The notes under the pieces: model-generated
Databases searched by the model: none
Seen by the model: only the letters and a program-made list of their open reading frames with translations
What the model was told of the DNA's origin: nothing
Shown here: positions 8,523 to 16,740 of the stretch, one piece after another
Numbering within the stretch: the first letter of the stretch is position 1
Layout: each line of letters starts with the position of its first letter
Made by a program: the position numbers and the translations under genes
NCBI GenBank assembly: GCA_037968495.1
Contig: JBBKVP010000033.1
Location: 1 to 64,000 of the forward strand
Direction of reading: 5' to 3'
DNA length: 64,000 bases
DNA from: Aestuarierythrobacter sp037968495
GTDB taxonomy: Bacteria; Pseudomonadota; Alphaproteobacteria; Sphingomonadales; Sphingomonadaceae

Positions 8523-9875
8523 ATGGTCCGAATCCTTGTTCCTTCTGGCGCGCTCGGTCTTGGCTACGATGCCGAGGCCCTGGCCCGCGGCATTGCCGCC
8601 AAACCCGATCTGATCGCCGTCGACGGCGGTTCTACTGACAGCGGTCCGTCCTACCTTGGACGCGGCGTTTCGAAATACGCGCGCTCGTCCACCAAGATTG
8701 AATGGCAAGGTTTGATGGACGCCGCCCACGAAGCGAAAGTGCCGCTTGTCATCGGCACGGCAGGGACGTGTGGCACAAGCTCGGCGGTCGACTGGCTCGT
8801 CGGTATCACCCGTGAAATTCTCGCGGAAAATGGGCGTTCCGCAAAGATCGCCGTTTTGAAATCCGATCAGCCCGCAAACAGGATCGTATCTGCGTTCGAT
8901 ACCGGGCGCGTCACGCCTCTTTCAGCGGCTCCCGACATCAGCAACGCGATTATCGAAAGTTGCACGAACATCGTTGCGCTCGCAGGGGCCGAACAGATCA
9001 GTGCCGCGATCAAGACCGGCGCCGACATCATCATCGCCGGGCGCACGACCGATACTGCGATCATCGCCGCCCTCCCGTTGTCGCGTGGCTGCCACGCTGG
9101 CGCGGCCTGGCACGGCGCCAAGATCGGCGAATGTGGCGCGCTGTGCGCAACCAACCCGCAATCGGGCGTTATCCTGCTGGATTTCGATGAAAGCGGCTGC
9201 ACGATCACGCCGCTTGCGGATGGCTCGCACGCCACGCCGCACACCGTTTCCGCCCACATGCTTTACGAGAACAGCGACCCGTTCCTGCTTTACGAACCCG
9301 GTGGTCATCTGGACGTCACCGCCGCGCGATACACAGCCACAGATGATCGCGCCGTCAGGATCGAGGGCGCAAGTTGGGTGCCTTCGAACCGCTACACCGT
9401 CAAACTCGAGGGCGCGCGCGTCGCGGGTTATCAGACCGTGTTGATGGCGCTCCTGCGCGATCCCCGCTACGTCGTGAACGCCGCCGAATGGGCACGCGAC
9501 ATCGAAGAGCGTTGCCGCGCGAAGGCGATTGCGCGAACGCGCGCAGAACCGGACGATTTTCGTATCGAGATTCGCCTGATCGGAAAGAACGCCACGCTCG
9601 GTGCGCTCGAAACGCGGGAGGCTCAGCCGGTCGAGATTGGCGTCCTCGGTCTTGTCACCGCGACAACGCCAGAACTTGCCTCGGAAATCGGCAAGCTTTT
9701 GAACCCCTATCTGCTGCACCACCCGCTTACGCCCGAGGAAGAGCAGCCGACTTTCGCCTTTCCCTTTTCCCCGGCCGAAATCGACAGAGGTGCCGTTTAC
9801 GAATTTTGCCTGAACCACGTGCTGGAGCTGGACGATCCGATGGACGCGTTCACGCTGGAGGTCGTCGATGCCTGA
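8523..9875 (+). CDS. AtuA/DUF1446-family protein
   Basis: 450 residues of the acyclic terpene utilisation AtuA (DUF1446) family, recognised from LVPSGALGLGY at the N-terminus, the AVDGGSTDSGP and IGTAGTCGTS segments, IIIAGRTTDTA near residue 175 and the LYENSDPFLLYEPGGHLD block. Biochemistry of the family is thin: AtuA is needed for citronellol/geranyl breakdown in Pseudomonas, but most members lie beside carboxylate transporters and are not terpene enzymes. Its end overlaps the DUF4387 gene by 8 bases, a standard pairing. Here, behind tctCBA, a role in catabolism of the imported organic acid is plausible but unproven. Confidence 0.85.
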   Translation: MVRILVPSGALGLGYDAEALARGIAAKPDLIAVDGGSTDSGPSYLGRGVSKYARSSTKIEWQGLMDAAHEAKVPLVIGTAGTCGTSSAVDWLVGITREILAENGRSAKIAVLKSDQPANRIVSAFDTGRVTPLSAAPDISNAIIESCTNIVALAGAEQISAAIKTGADIIIAGRTTDTAIIAALPLSRGCHAGAAWHGAKIGECGALCATNPQSGVILLDFDESGCTITPLADGSHATPHTVSAHMLYENSDPFLLYEPGGHLDVTAARYTATDDRAVRIEGASWVPSNRYTVKLEGARVAGYQTVLMALLRDPRYVVNAAEWARDIEERCRAKAIARTRAEPDDFRIEIRLIGKNATLGALETREAQPVEIGVLGLVTATTPELASEIGKLLNPYLLHHPLTPEEEQPTFAFPFSPAEIDRGAVYEFCLNHVLELDDPMDAFTLEVVDA

Positions 9876-10170
9876 CGTCGGCTCGCTGGTCGAAAAGGTC
9901 CGCTCCAAAAACGCCGGTCCATTCTGGGTCACGGTCGACGTGTTCTGCGGCTCGCCCGATGCGTTTAAACGTGTATCCAAGGGCCTTGCGAACGCGAACG
10001 TCGCCAGCATCTTTGGCACCGATACGCAGACCCTCAAGCGTTTTGACATTGCCGAACTCAACGTCGTGAAATTCTCGTTCCCGCGTCCCGAGATCCAAGG
10101 GACAGTTGCGGACCGCGACATGCACGGCGCCGCCTGGGCCGTTCTGCTGGCGGAAGCCGAAGTGGAATAA
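9868..10170 (+). CDS. DUF4387 partner of the AtuA-like protein
   Basis: 100 residues of the DUF4387 family, which almost always travels with DUF1446/AtuA, sometimes fused to it. Visible landmarks are KNAGPFWVTVDVFC near residues 14-27 and the C-terminal RDMHGAAWAVLL. Soluble, no signal peptide. It overlaps the AtuA-like gene by 8 bases, so the two products are probably made in equal amounts and form a complex. No catalytic activity is established for the family. Confidence 0.88.
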   Translation: MPDVGSLVEKVRSKNAGPFWVTVDVFCGSPDAFKRVSKGLANANVASIFGTDTQTLKRFDIAELNVVKFSFPRPEIQGTVADRDMHGAAWAVLLAEAEVE

Positions 10171-10176
10171 GGCGCG

Positions 10177-11088
10177 ATGGAAGTCGAGATCAAACGGCTT
10201 TCAAACGAACACCCGATTGATGCCATCACGCTCCGCTCGGACCGTTTGCGCGTGGAAATCTGGACGCTTGGCGCGCGGCTGAACGCTGTTCATCTTGACG
10301 AAGGGCCAAACTTGGCCATCGGTTCCGGCGACGTGAACGAAGCACTGGGCCAACGCGCGTTCTACGGGTCCATCGTCGGTCCGGTCGCCAACCGCCTCAC
10401 CGATGGCATGGCGACATTGGATGGCAGGCAGCTAAAATTTGAAGCGCACGGCGTCCGCCACTTTCTGCATTCCGGCCCCGACGGCACGCAAGCCCAAATC
10501 TGGGATATTTCACAAGCAACCGCGAGTACCGCACACTTAATCCTGAACTTGCCGAACGGTCTCGGAGGGTTTCCCGGTGCGCGCCAGATCACCGCTCGCT
10601 ACGAGATCGACGGGCTGGATTTGCGCCTGACGCTCGAAGCCATCAGCGATGCGCCAAGCCTGATGAACCCCGCCCATCACCCGTATTGGCTGGTGAATGG
10701 GGATGCACCGGCCCGCCTGACGGTCACAGCAAGCGAGTACCTTCCGGTCGACAACGAGACGCTCCCGACGGGTGCGATCAAAGGCGTTGAGGGCACCGAA
10801 TTCGATCACCAAACGGCGCGTGCCCCGACGCCGAACATCGACAACAACTACTGCCGCACCGCTTCTGACACTCCGACTTTCGCCGCCAGACTTGAGGGCG
10901 ACGTGGTCTCGCTGGACATACTCACCACCGCGCCGGGGCTTCAGGTCTTCACCGGCAGATTGCCGGGCATTGCGATCGAACCACAGCTTTGGCCCGACGC
11001 GCCGAACCATTCGAACTTCCCGTCAATCCGTCTGGCTCCGGGCGAGACCTTCCGACAACAAACAATCTATCGCTTCCAGCGGGCGTGA
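10177..11088 (+). CDS. Aldose 1-epimerase-like (GalM) protein
   Basis: 303 residues with the beta-sandwich mutarotase fold. Recognisable motifs are YGSIVGPVANRL (the substrate-binding GRxANRI element), an HFLHSGP segment, NPAHHPYWLV with the His pair that holds the sugar, and IAIEPQLWPDAPN with the likely catalytic Glu. The canonical enzyme interconverts alpha and beta anomers of sugars such as galactose. Some signature positions are altered (GPVANR rather than GRVANR; HHPYW rather than HxYFNL), so a different sugar or sugar acid is possible. Starts 6 bases after DUF4387 and ends 7 bases from the convergent flavoenzyme gene. Confidence 0.82.
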   Translation: MEVEIKRLSNEHPIDAITLRSDRLRVEIWTLGARLNAVHLDEGPNLAIGSGDVNEALGQRAFYGSIVGPVANRLTDGMATLDGRQLKFEAHGVRHFLHSGPDGTQAQIWDISQATASTAHLILNLPNGLGGFPGARQITARYEIDGLDLRLTLEAISDAPSLMNPAHHPYWLVNGDAPARLTVTASEYLPVDNETLPTGAIKGVEGTEFDHQTARAPTPNIDNNYCRTASDTPTFAARLEGDVVSLDILTTAPGLQVFTGRLPGIAIEPQLWPDAPNHSNFPSIRLAPGETFRQQTIYRFQRA

Positions 11089-11095
11089 AGGTCGC

Positions 11096-13525
11096 TCAGG
11101 ATCGCATTCGCGTCGAGGTCGGATCGTACATCGGCTTCAGCGAGGCATCGGCGGCTATCTGACGACCGGCAACTTCGACGGCCCAATCCGCGTCCAGAAA
11201 CCCTTCGCGAGCCGGCACATATCCCAACCCGATTGCCCCGCCCAGATGATGCCCGTAAGCGCCAGATGTCAGAAACCCGACGACCGCGCCATCCATCAGG
11301 ATCGGTTCGTTGTGATAAAGCAGCGGTTCGGGATCGCGCAGGCGGAACTGCAAGAGACGCTTCTCCGGACCACTTTCCTTTCGCCGCAGAACGGCTTCGC
11401 GCCCGATGAAATCCGGCTTGGAAGTTTTCACTGCAAACCCCAGCCCCGCGTCAACGACGTGATCTTCGCAGGTGATGTCATGGCCGAAGTGTCGAAAGCC
11501 CTTTTCGATCCGGAGGCTGTCCATCGCGTGCATCCCAACCAGGCGCGCGCCTTCCTCTGCTCCGGCCTCGGCGAGCACCTCGAACACGTGCCCGCACATA
11601 TCGGCCGAAACGTACAACTCCCACCCAAGTTCGCCGACGTATGACACCCGGTGCGCCCGCGCCAGGCCCATGCCGATTTCGATTTCCCGAGCCTGACCGA
11701 ACGGATACGCCTCGTTGGACCAGTCATCGGGACTGACCCGACGCATCAGATCGCGCGCATTTGGTCCCATCACCGCCAGAACGCCCTCGCCCGCCGTCAC
11801 ATCGGTCAACACGACGCGTGCATCGCCAACAAGTCGCTGAAGCCAGTTCTGATCCGCCAGACGTGTCGCCGCCGGTGTCACGACAAGAAACGCCGTCTCA
11901 CTGATCCTCGTCACGGTGACATCCGCCTCGATCCCGCCGCGCGTATTCAGAAACTGCGTATAGACGATCCGTCCTTCGGGAACCGACATATCGTTGCCGC
12001 AGACACGGTTCAGGAAATCTTCGACATCGGGCCCTTCGACCCGGATTTTGCCGAATGACGACATATCGTAGATGCCGACATTCTCGCGCACGGCCCGGTG
12101 CTCTGCGGCGGAATTCGCGAACCAGTTCTGGCGGCCCCAGGTATATTCATACTCCGCCGCCTGCCCCTTGTCGGCGTACCAGTTCGCCCGCTCCCATCCG
12201 GCCACTTCCCCCATCACCGCGCCGCGTTCCAAAAGCGCGCCGTGCAACGGAGTGCGACGTATTCCCCGCGCGGTCGACTTTTGGCGGAATGGATAGTGAT
12301 CCGCGTAGAGCAGACCAAGCGTTTCCGTCGAGCGTTGGTAAAGATAGTTCCGGTTGCCCTGAAACGGCTGCATCCGCGCGATATCGACATCGCCCAGATC
12401 GAACGGCTTGCTGCCCGAGTCCATCCATTCGGCCAGCGCCATCCCGGCGCCCCCGGCGGATTGAATGCCGATCGAATTGAACCCCGCCGCGACCCAGACG
12501 TTCTCGGTCCCCGGAGCCAGCCCAAGGTGATAGGCGTCGTCGGGCGTGAAGCTTTCGGGACCGTTGAAGAACGTATGAATTCCCGCCTCCGCCAACATCG
12601 GCATCCGCGCGACCGCCTTTTCCAGGATCGGTTCGAAATGGTCGAAATCCTCGGGCAGTTGGTCAAATTCGAAGCTGTCGGAGATACCGTTCATGCCCCA
12701 CGGCTTTGCCACCGGTTCGAATGCGCCCAGCAGGATCTTGCCCGCATCCTCTTTATAATACGCGCACTCGTCGGGGACCCGCAGTACCGGCAATTGTTCA
12801 AGCCCGGCAATGGCTTCCGTGACGATGTAGAAGTGCTCGCAGGCGTGAAGCGGCACATTCACACCAGCCATTTTGCCCACGTCGCGCGACCACATGCCCG
12901 AGGCGATCACGACCGCCTCGCAGCTTGTGTGCCCGCTTTCACCGTCAGCTTCCCAATCGACACCGCTCACACGTCCGCCGACGCGGCGAATTCCCGTCAC
13001 CTTGACGCCCTCCAGCACTTTCGCGCCGCGTTGCCGCGCGCCCTTGGCCAGCGCCAACGCGATATTCGCAGGATCGCCCTGCCCATCGAGCGGCAGCCAG
13101 ACGCCTTGCGTCACGTCCCTGATCTCCAGATGCGGATAGCGTGCCTTCACATCGTCAGGGCCGATTGTATCGATCTCGACCCCGAACGAGCGCGCCATCG
13201 AGGCTTGTCGGAGAAGCTCCTCCTTGCGCTCGTTCGTCAGCGCAACGGTGATCGACCCGCACCGCCTGAAGCCGGTTGCGACACCCGTCTCAGCCTCAAG
13301 GTCGCCGTAAAGCTCCTGACTGTACTTCGCCAGCCGAGTCATGTTCGCCGTCGCCCGCAATTGCGCGATCAACCCGGCCGCGTGCCAAGTCGTGCCGCTG
13401 GTGAGCCGTTTTCGCTCCATCAGAACGACATCGCTCCAGCCGAGCTTCGTCAGGTGATAGGCGATAGAACAGCCGACGACTCCGCCGCCGATGATGACGG
13501 CGCGGGCATTTGATGGGGGCGTCAC
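11096..13525 (-). CDS. Dimethylglycine/sarcosine-dehydrogenase-like flavoenzyme, second of a tandem pair
   Basis: About 809 residues: an N-terminal DAO-type FAD domain (IIGGGVVGCSIAYHL; TTWHAAGL, whose His is the covalent FAD site in dimethylglycine and sarcosine dehydrogenases) joined to a C-terminal GcvT/aminomethyltransferase region that passes the released one-carbon unit to tetrahydrofolate. Such enzymes demethylate N-methylated glycines from choline, betaine or methylamine breakdown. The frame opens at 13555 inside the upstream gene, but a GTG at 13525 overlaps that gene's TGA by four bases (GTGA), the more likely start. Cytoplasmic, no signal. Exact substrate not determined. Confidence 0.86.
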   Translation of the reverse strand: MTPPSNARAVIIGGGVVGCSIAYHLTKLGWSDVVLMERKRLTSGTTWHAAGLIAQLRATANMTRLAKYSQELYGDLEAETGVATGFRRCGSITVALTNERKEELLRQASMARSFGVEIDTIGPDDVKARYPHLEIRDVTQGVWLPLDGQGDPANIALALAKGARQRGAKVLEGVKVTGIRRVGGRVSGVDWEADGESGHTSCEAVVIASGMWSRDVGKMAGVNVPLHACEHFYIVTEAIAGLEQLPVLRVPDECAYYKEDAGKILLGAFEPVAKPWGMNGISDSFEFDQLPEDFDHFEPILEKAVARMPMLAEAGIHTFFNGPESFTPDDAYHLGLAPGTENVWVAAGFNSIGIQSAGGAGMALAEWMDSGSKPFDLGDVDIARMQPFQGNRNYLYQRSTETLGLLYADHYPFRQKSTARGIRRTPLHGALLERGAVMGEVAGWERANWYADKGQAAEYEYTWGRQNWFANSAAEHRAVRENVGIYDMSSFGKIRVEGPDVEDFLNRVCGNDMSVPEGRIVYTQFLNTRGGIEADVTVTRISETAFLVVTPAATRLADQNWLQRLVGDARVVLTDVTAGEGVLAVMGPNARDLMRRVSPDDWSNEAYPFGQAREIEIGMGLARAHRVSYVGELGWELYVSADMCGHVFEVLAEAGAEEGARLVGMHAMDSLRIEKGFRHFGHDITCEDHVVDAGLGFAVKTSKPDFIGREAVLRRKESGPEKRLLQFRLRDPEPLLYHNEPILMDGAVVGFLTSGAYGHHLGGAIGLGYVPAREGFLDADWAVEVAGRQIAADASLKPMYDPTSTRMRS

Positions 13526-15972
13526 GCGCGCAGCCTTTCGTTTCTGGGATCCCAAAGCGGTTCGTCAGCCTGCACAGTCGCCGCACGCTTTTCGCCGTAG
13601 ATTTCCACCTCCAGTTCGGTGCCTGACGAAGCCAGATCGCCGCGCACCATGCCAAGCGCAATCGACGCATCGACGCGGTAGCCCCATGCGCCCGACGTGG
13701 TCTCGCCGACCACCGCGCCGTCGTGCCAGATCGTGGACATGTAAGGTGCATCCGCCGCCCCCGCATCGACGCGAAGCGTGACGAAGCGTTTTGCCACCCC
13801 GCGCTGCTTCTCGGACAGAAGCGCCGCTTTACCGGGAAAATCCTGGGGTTTATCCAGCTTCACGAACCGATCAAGTCCGCCTTCCAACAGACTGTAATCG
13901 GTTGATAAATCACCCTTCCACGCACGATAGCCCTTTTCGATGCGAAGCGAATTCAGCGCCCACATCCCGAACGGTTTTGCCCCGGCGCGGGTCAGAGCAT
14001 CCCAGATGACGGGTGCGCTTTCGATCCCGCAATGGATTTCCCACCCCAGTTCACCGGCAAACGAGACCCGGACCAACGCGCAATCCTCGCCCGCGACCTT
14101 GCCTTCGTAACTGACGGACAACCACGGCGCGCCAAGATCGTGACCCTCGGAATGCGGAGTCAGTATCTCACGCGCTTTCGGCCCCGTGACCAGCAGACAT
14201 TCGACTTCATCCGAGTGATCGGAAACCGTGATCCCGTCGGGCACGCGACGCGACAGCAACTCGCGGTCATGCCATTGGGCGGTCGCAGCGGTAATCAATC
14301 CGATCTCGTCGTCGCCATGTACCATCACCGACATCTCGGTCAGTATTCGGCCGCGCTCGTCGGGGAAGTATGCCAGCCCGATCCGCCCCTCGGGCGGCAA
14401 TCGCGACGCGGTCAGGCCATCGACGAATTCGCGCGCGCCGGGCCCCTCGACTTTCAGGCGTGTGAAGCCGCTGATCGCTAATATTCCACACCCGTCGCGC
14501 ACCGCCTCGCATTCTTCGCGGATCCGAGGTTCCCACGGCCCGGCTCTGTCCCAGGTCTGCGTGCTCTCTTCGGAAATATCGTCCCCCGGCTTGGCAAACC
14601 AGTTCGCCCGTTCCCACCCGTTGTACGAACCGAACACCGCGCCCGCATCTTTCAGCCGTCCGTGAAGCGTCGAGACCTTCTTGTCCCGTCCGGCAGGCCA
14701 GGTGTGCCACGGAAAGTGCATCGCGTATTCGTGGCCATAGGTCTCGGTCCCCTTGGCAATGCAATAGTCACGGTCGGCGTATTCCGTGAACCGTCGCGGA
14801 TCGACTGCCCACATGTCCCACTCGGTCGCGCCTTCAGTAATCCATTCGGCAAGCACCTTGCCCGCGCCGCCGGATTGGGCGATTCCGAACGTGAACACGC
14901 ACGCCTCGAACGCATTCGGAACACCCGGCATCGGACCGATCAGGGGAAGCCCATCGGGCGCATAGGGAATCGGACCGTTGATAACCTTGCTGATCCCCGA
15001 CTGACCCAGCAGCGGCACCCGCGCCATCGCGTCCTCGATATACCATTCCAGGCGTTCCAGGTCGTCGGGGTAAAGCTGGAAGCTGAAATCGTCGGGCATG
15101 GGATCATCCGGCGTCACCCAGTGGGCTTTGCAGTTGCGCTCGTAAGGCCCCAGATTGAAACCATTTTTTTCCTGACGCAGGTAATACGAACTGTCGACAT
15201 CGCGCAAAAGCGGCAGCTTGCGACCATTCTCCTTTGACCATTCGATAATTTCCGGGATTTCCTCGGACAGCATGTATTGGTGGCTCATAACCATCATCGG
15301 CACCGTTCGACCGCCATAGGGCCGGAACCACTCGCCGATACGCTGCGCATAATAGCCGCCAGCATTGACGACATATTCGCAGCGGATTTCGCCCTTGGCC
15401 GTCTCGACCACCCACTCGCCGTTCTCGCGCCGAACTCCCGTCGCCGGAGTAAACCGCAGGATCGTCGCCCCCAACTCGCGCGCGCCCTTCGCCAGCGCCT
15501 GGGTAAGTTGCGCCGGATCTATGTCGCCGTCGTTGGGATCATAAAGCGACCCTTGCAGATCGTGCGTTTCCAGAAACGGATAGCGTTCCTGTGTCGCGGC
15601 GAGATCGAGAATGTCGATGGACATGCCCTGATAGCGACCCATGCCGGCGGCGCGCTCGAATTCCTGCATCCGCGCCTTTGAATGCGCCAGCCGGATCGAC
15701 CCGGTGACGTGGTAGTTCATCGGATAATCGACTTCCTGCCCCAGACGCCGGTACAGCTCGGTGGAATAGCGCTGCATGTTCATGATCGACCAGGACGTCG
15801 AAAAGGTCGGCACGTTTCCGGCCGCGTGCCATGTCGAACCGGCCGTCAGTTCGTTCTTTTCGAGCAGGACGCAATCGCTCCACCCGGCCTTGGCCAGATG
15901 GTAAAGCGACGATGCCCCTACCGCGCCGCCCCCGATGATGACAACGCGCGCTGATGCCGGAATGTCGGCCAT
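13522..15972 (-). CDS. Dimethylglycine/sarcosine-dehydrogenase-like flavoenzyme, first of a tandem pair
   Basis: 816 residues with the same layout as its downstream neighbour: an FAD-binding Rossmann start (VVIIGGGAVGASSLYHL), STWHAAGN with the likely FAD-linked His, an oxidase domain to about residue 430, then the GcvT-type folate domain with FAGELGWEIHCG and NSLRIEKGYRAWKGD. The two paralogues clearly differ in sequence, so they probably act on different N-methyl substrates or successive steps. It lies 10 bases after an XRE-cupin regulator on the same strand, so the three genes form one operon driven by the promoter near 16570. Substrate unassigned. Confidence 0.87.
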   Translation of the reverse strand: MADIPASARVVIIGGGAVGASSLYHLAKAGWSDCVLLEKNELTAGSTWHAAGNVPTFSTSWSIMNMQRYSTELYRRLGQEVDYPMNYHVTGSIRLAHSKARMQEFERAAGMGRYQGMSIDILDLAATQERYPFLETHDLQGSLYDPNDGDIDPAQLTQALAKGARELGATILRFTPATGVRRENGEWVVETAKGEIRCEYVVNAGGYYAQRIGEWFRPYGGRTVPMMVMSHQYMLSEEIPEIIEWSKENGRKLPLLRDVDSSYYLRQEKNGFNLGPYERNCKAHWVTPDDPMPDDFSFQLYPDDLERLEWYIEDAMARVPLLGQSGISKVINGPIPYAPDGLPLIGPMPGVPNAFEACVFTFGIAQSGGAGKVLAEWITEGATEWDMWAVDPRRFTEYADRDYCIAKGTETYGHEYAMHFPWHTWPAGRDKKVSTLHGRLKDAGAVFGSYNGWERANWFAKPGDDISEESTQTWDRAGPWEPRIREECEAVRDGCGILAISGFTRLKVEGPGAREFVDGLTASRLPPEGRIGLAYFPDERGRILTEMSVMVHGDDEIGLITAATAQWHDRELLSRRVPDGITVSDHSDEVECLLVTGPKAREILTPHSEGHDLGAPWLSVSYEGKVAGEDCALVRVSFAGELGWEIHCGIESAPVIWDALTRAGAKPFGMWALNSLRIEKGYRAWKGDLSTDYSLLEGGLDRFVKLDKPQDFPGKAALLSEKQRGVAKRFVTLRVDAGAADAPYMSTIWHDGAVVGETTSGAWGYRVDASIALGMVRGDLASSGTELEVEIYGEKRAATVQADEPLWDPRNERLRA

Positions 15973-15982
15973 TCGTTTCTCC

Positions 15983-16546
15983 TCAGTAAACTGGCGGTGC
16001 GATCACCCAGATCGCAACGCAGGGTTCGGATGTCGGATTGGACCAGCGGAACGGTTCGCCACGGATGCGGAAACTGTCGCCGGCGTAAAGTGTGTGGGTC
16101 GCTTCGCCGATGGTCAGGGCAAGCTGCCCGGAAACGATATAGCCGACCTCTTGCGTCGGTCGGCCGACATAGGTCGTGCGGCCCGCGCCCGGTGCGAAGG
16201 TGGAATGGACCACCTCGAAATCGTCGGTCAGGTCGGGGGACAGCAACTCCTCGACAAGACCGCGGGCCCGACTGCCGATCGGACGGCGCGCGTCCTTGCG
16301 CACGATCCGCCCCTCTTCGCCCGGACGCGCCGGGGCGTTCCCGAATAGGGTCGACACCGACACCTTGAGTTCACCGGCTATCGAACAAAGCTCGTCGAAA
16401 TTCGGCTCGGAAATATCGCGCTCGACCTGACTGAGCCAACCCACGGACCGCCCGATGCGTCCCGCCAACCGTGCAAGCGTCAGCCCGCGCGCTTTACGCA
16501 GCGCGCGAAGGTCGCGTCCAAGGGTGTCAGCGGAAAGATGCGGCAC
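15983..16546 (-). CDS. XRE-family helix-turn-helix regulator with C-terminal cupin domain
   Basis: 187 residues: an N-terminal XRE/Cro helix-turn-helix (residues ~10-65; LRKARGLTLARLAGRIGRS, given in part) and a C-terminal cupin-2 barrel (residues ~110-185) that would bind a small effector. Members of this group control polyamine, amino-acid and methylamine catabolic operons. It begins with GTG at 16546 and no good ribosome site is seen. It is the first gene of the operon with the two demethylase-like flavoenzymes. Two identical-format palindromes lie over its own promoter, so autorepression relieved by a substrate is the likely mode. Confidence 0.88.
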   Translation of the reverse strand: MPHLSADTLGRDLRALRKARGLTLARLAGRIGRSVGWLSQVERDISEPNFDELCSIAGELKVSVSTLFGNAPARPGEEGRIVRKDARRPIGSRARGLVEELLSPDLTDDFEVVHSTFAPGAGRTTYVGRPTQEVGYIVSGQLALTIGEATHTLYAGDSFRIRGEPFRWSNPTSEPCVAIWVIAPPVY

Positions 16547-16558
16547 TATGGAAAATCC

Positions 16559-16583
16559 GTGAAATTTTCGCTCGTATTTTCAC
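16559..16583. promoter_or_regulatory. Operator 1, proximal palindrome over the -10 of the XRE-cupin operon
   Basis: Inverted repeat with arms GTGAAATT (16559-16566) and ATTTTCAC (16576-16583) around a 9-base spacer, 25 bases in all. It covers the proposed -10 hexamer GAAAAT (16581-16576, minus strand) and start point (~16569), and ends 13 bases before the regulator's GTG start. It matches operator 2 in arm sequence, spacer length and total length, so the two are unlikely to be chance. Confidence 0.72.
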
Positions 16584-16605
16584 GACAGCCCAGTGAAAAA
16601 GTCAA
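16576..16605 (-). promoter_or_regulatory. Sigma-70-like promoter of the XRE-cupin/demethylase operon
   Basis: Minus-strand -35 TTGACT (16605-16600) and -10 GAAAAT (16581-16576) with an 18-base spacer; predicted start near 16569, about 23 bases before the GTG of the regulator. The -35 lies within operator 2 and the -10 within operator 1, which is the layout expected for direct repression. The -10 is a 4 of 6 match, so the placement is tentative. Confidence 0.55.
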
Positions 16606-16617
16606 CTCATTTTTCAC
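16593..16617. promoter_or_regulatory. Operator 2, distal palindrome over the -35 of the XRE-cupin operon
   Basis: Inverted repeat with arms GTGAAAAA (16593-16600) and TTTTTCAC (16610-16617) and a 9-base spacer, again 25 bases. Its start is 34 bases from the start of operator 1, close to three helical turns, so two dimers could bind on nearly the same face of the DNA. It covers the proposed -35 TTGACT of the leftward operon. Confidence 0.72.
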
Positions 16618-16740
16618 GGCCCGGCTGTCGGCAAAGTCTATTGTATGCAGTCGTCTACCGCTAAACCCCCGATTTTTCTCATTTTTCTATTTACAGGCGA
16701 TGAAATACCGGTAGTTTCCGATCATCCAGACGGGATCGAC

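Noticed and set aside
12098..13513. 471-residue open frame opposite the second demethylase
   Set aside because: It mirrors the GC-rich codon pattern of the real gene, has no recognisable domain, and the opposite frame has clear FAD and GcvT motifs.
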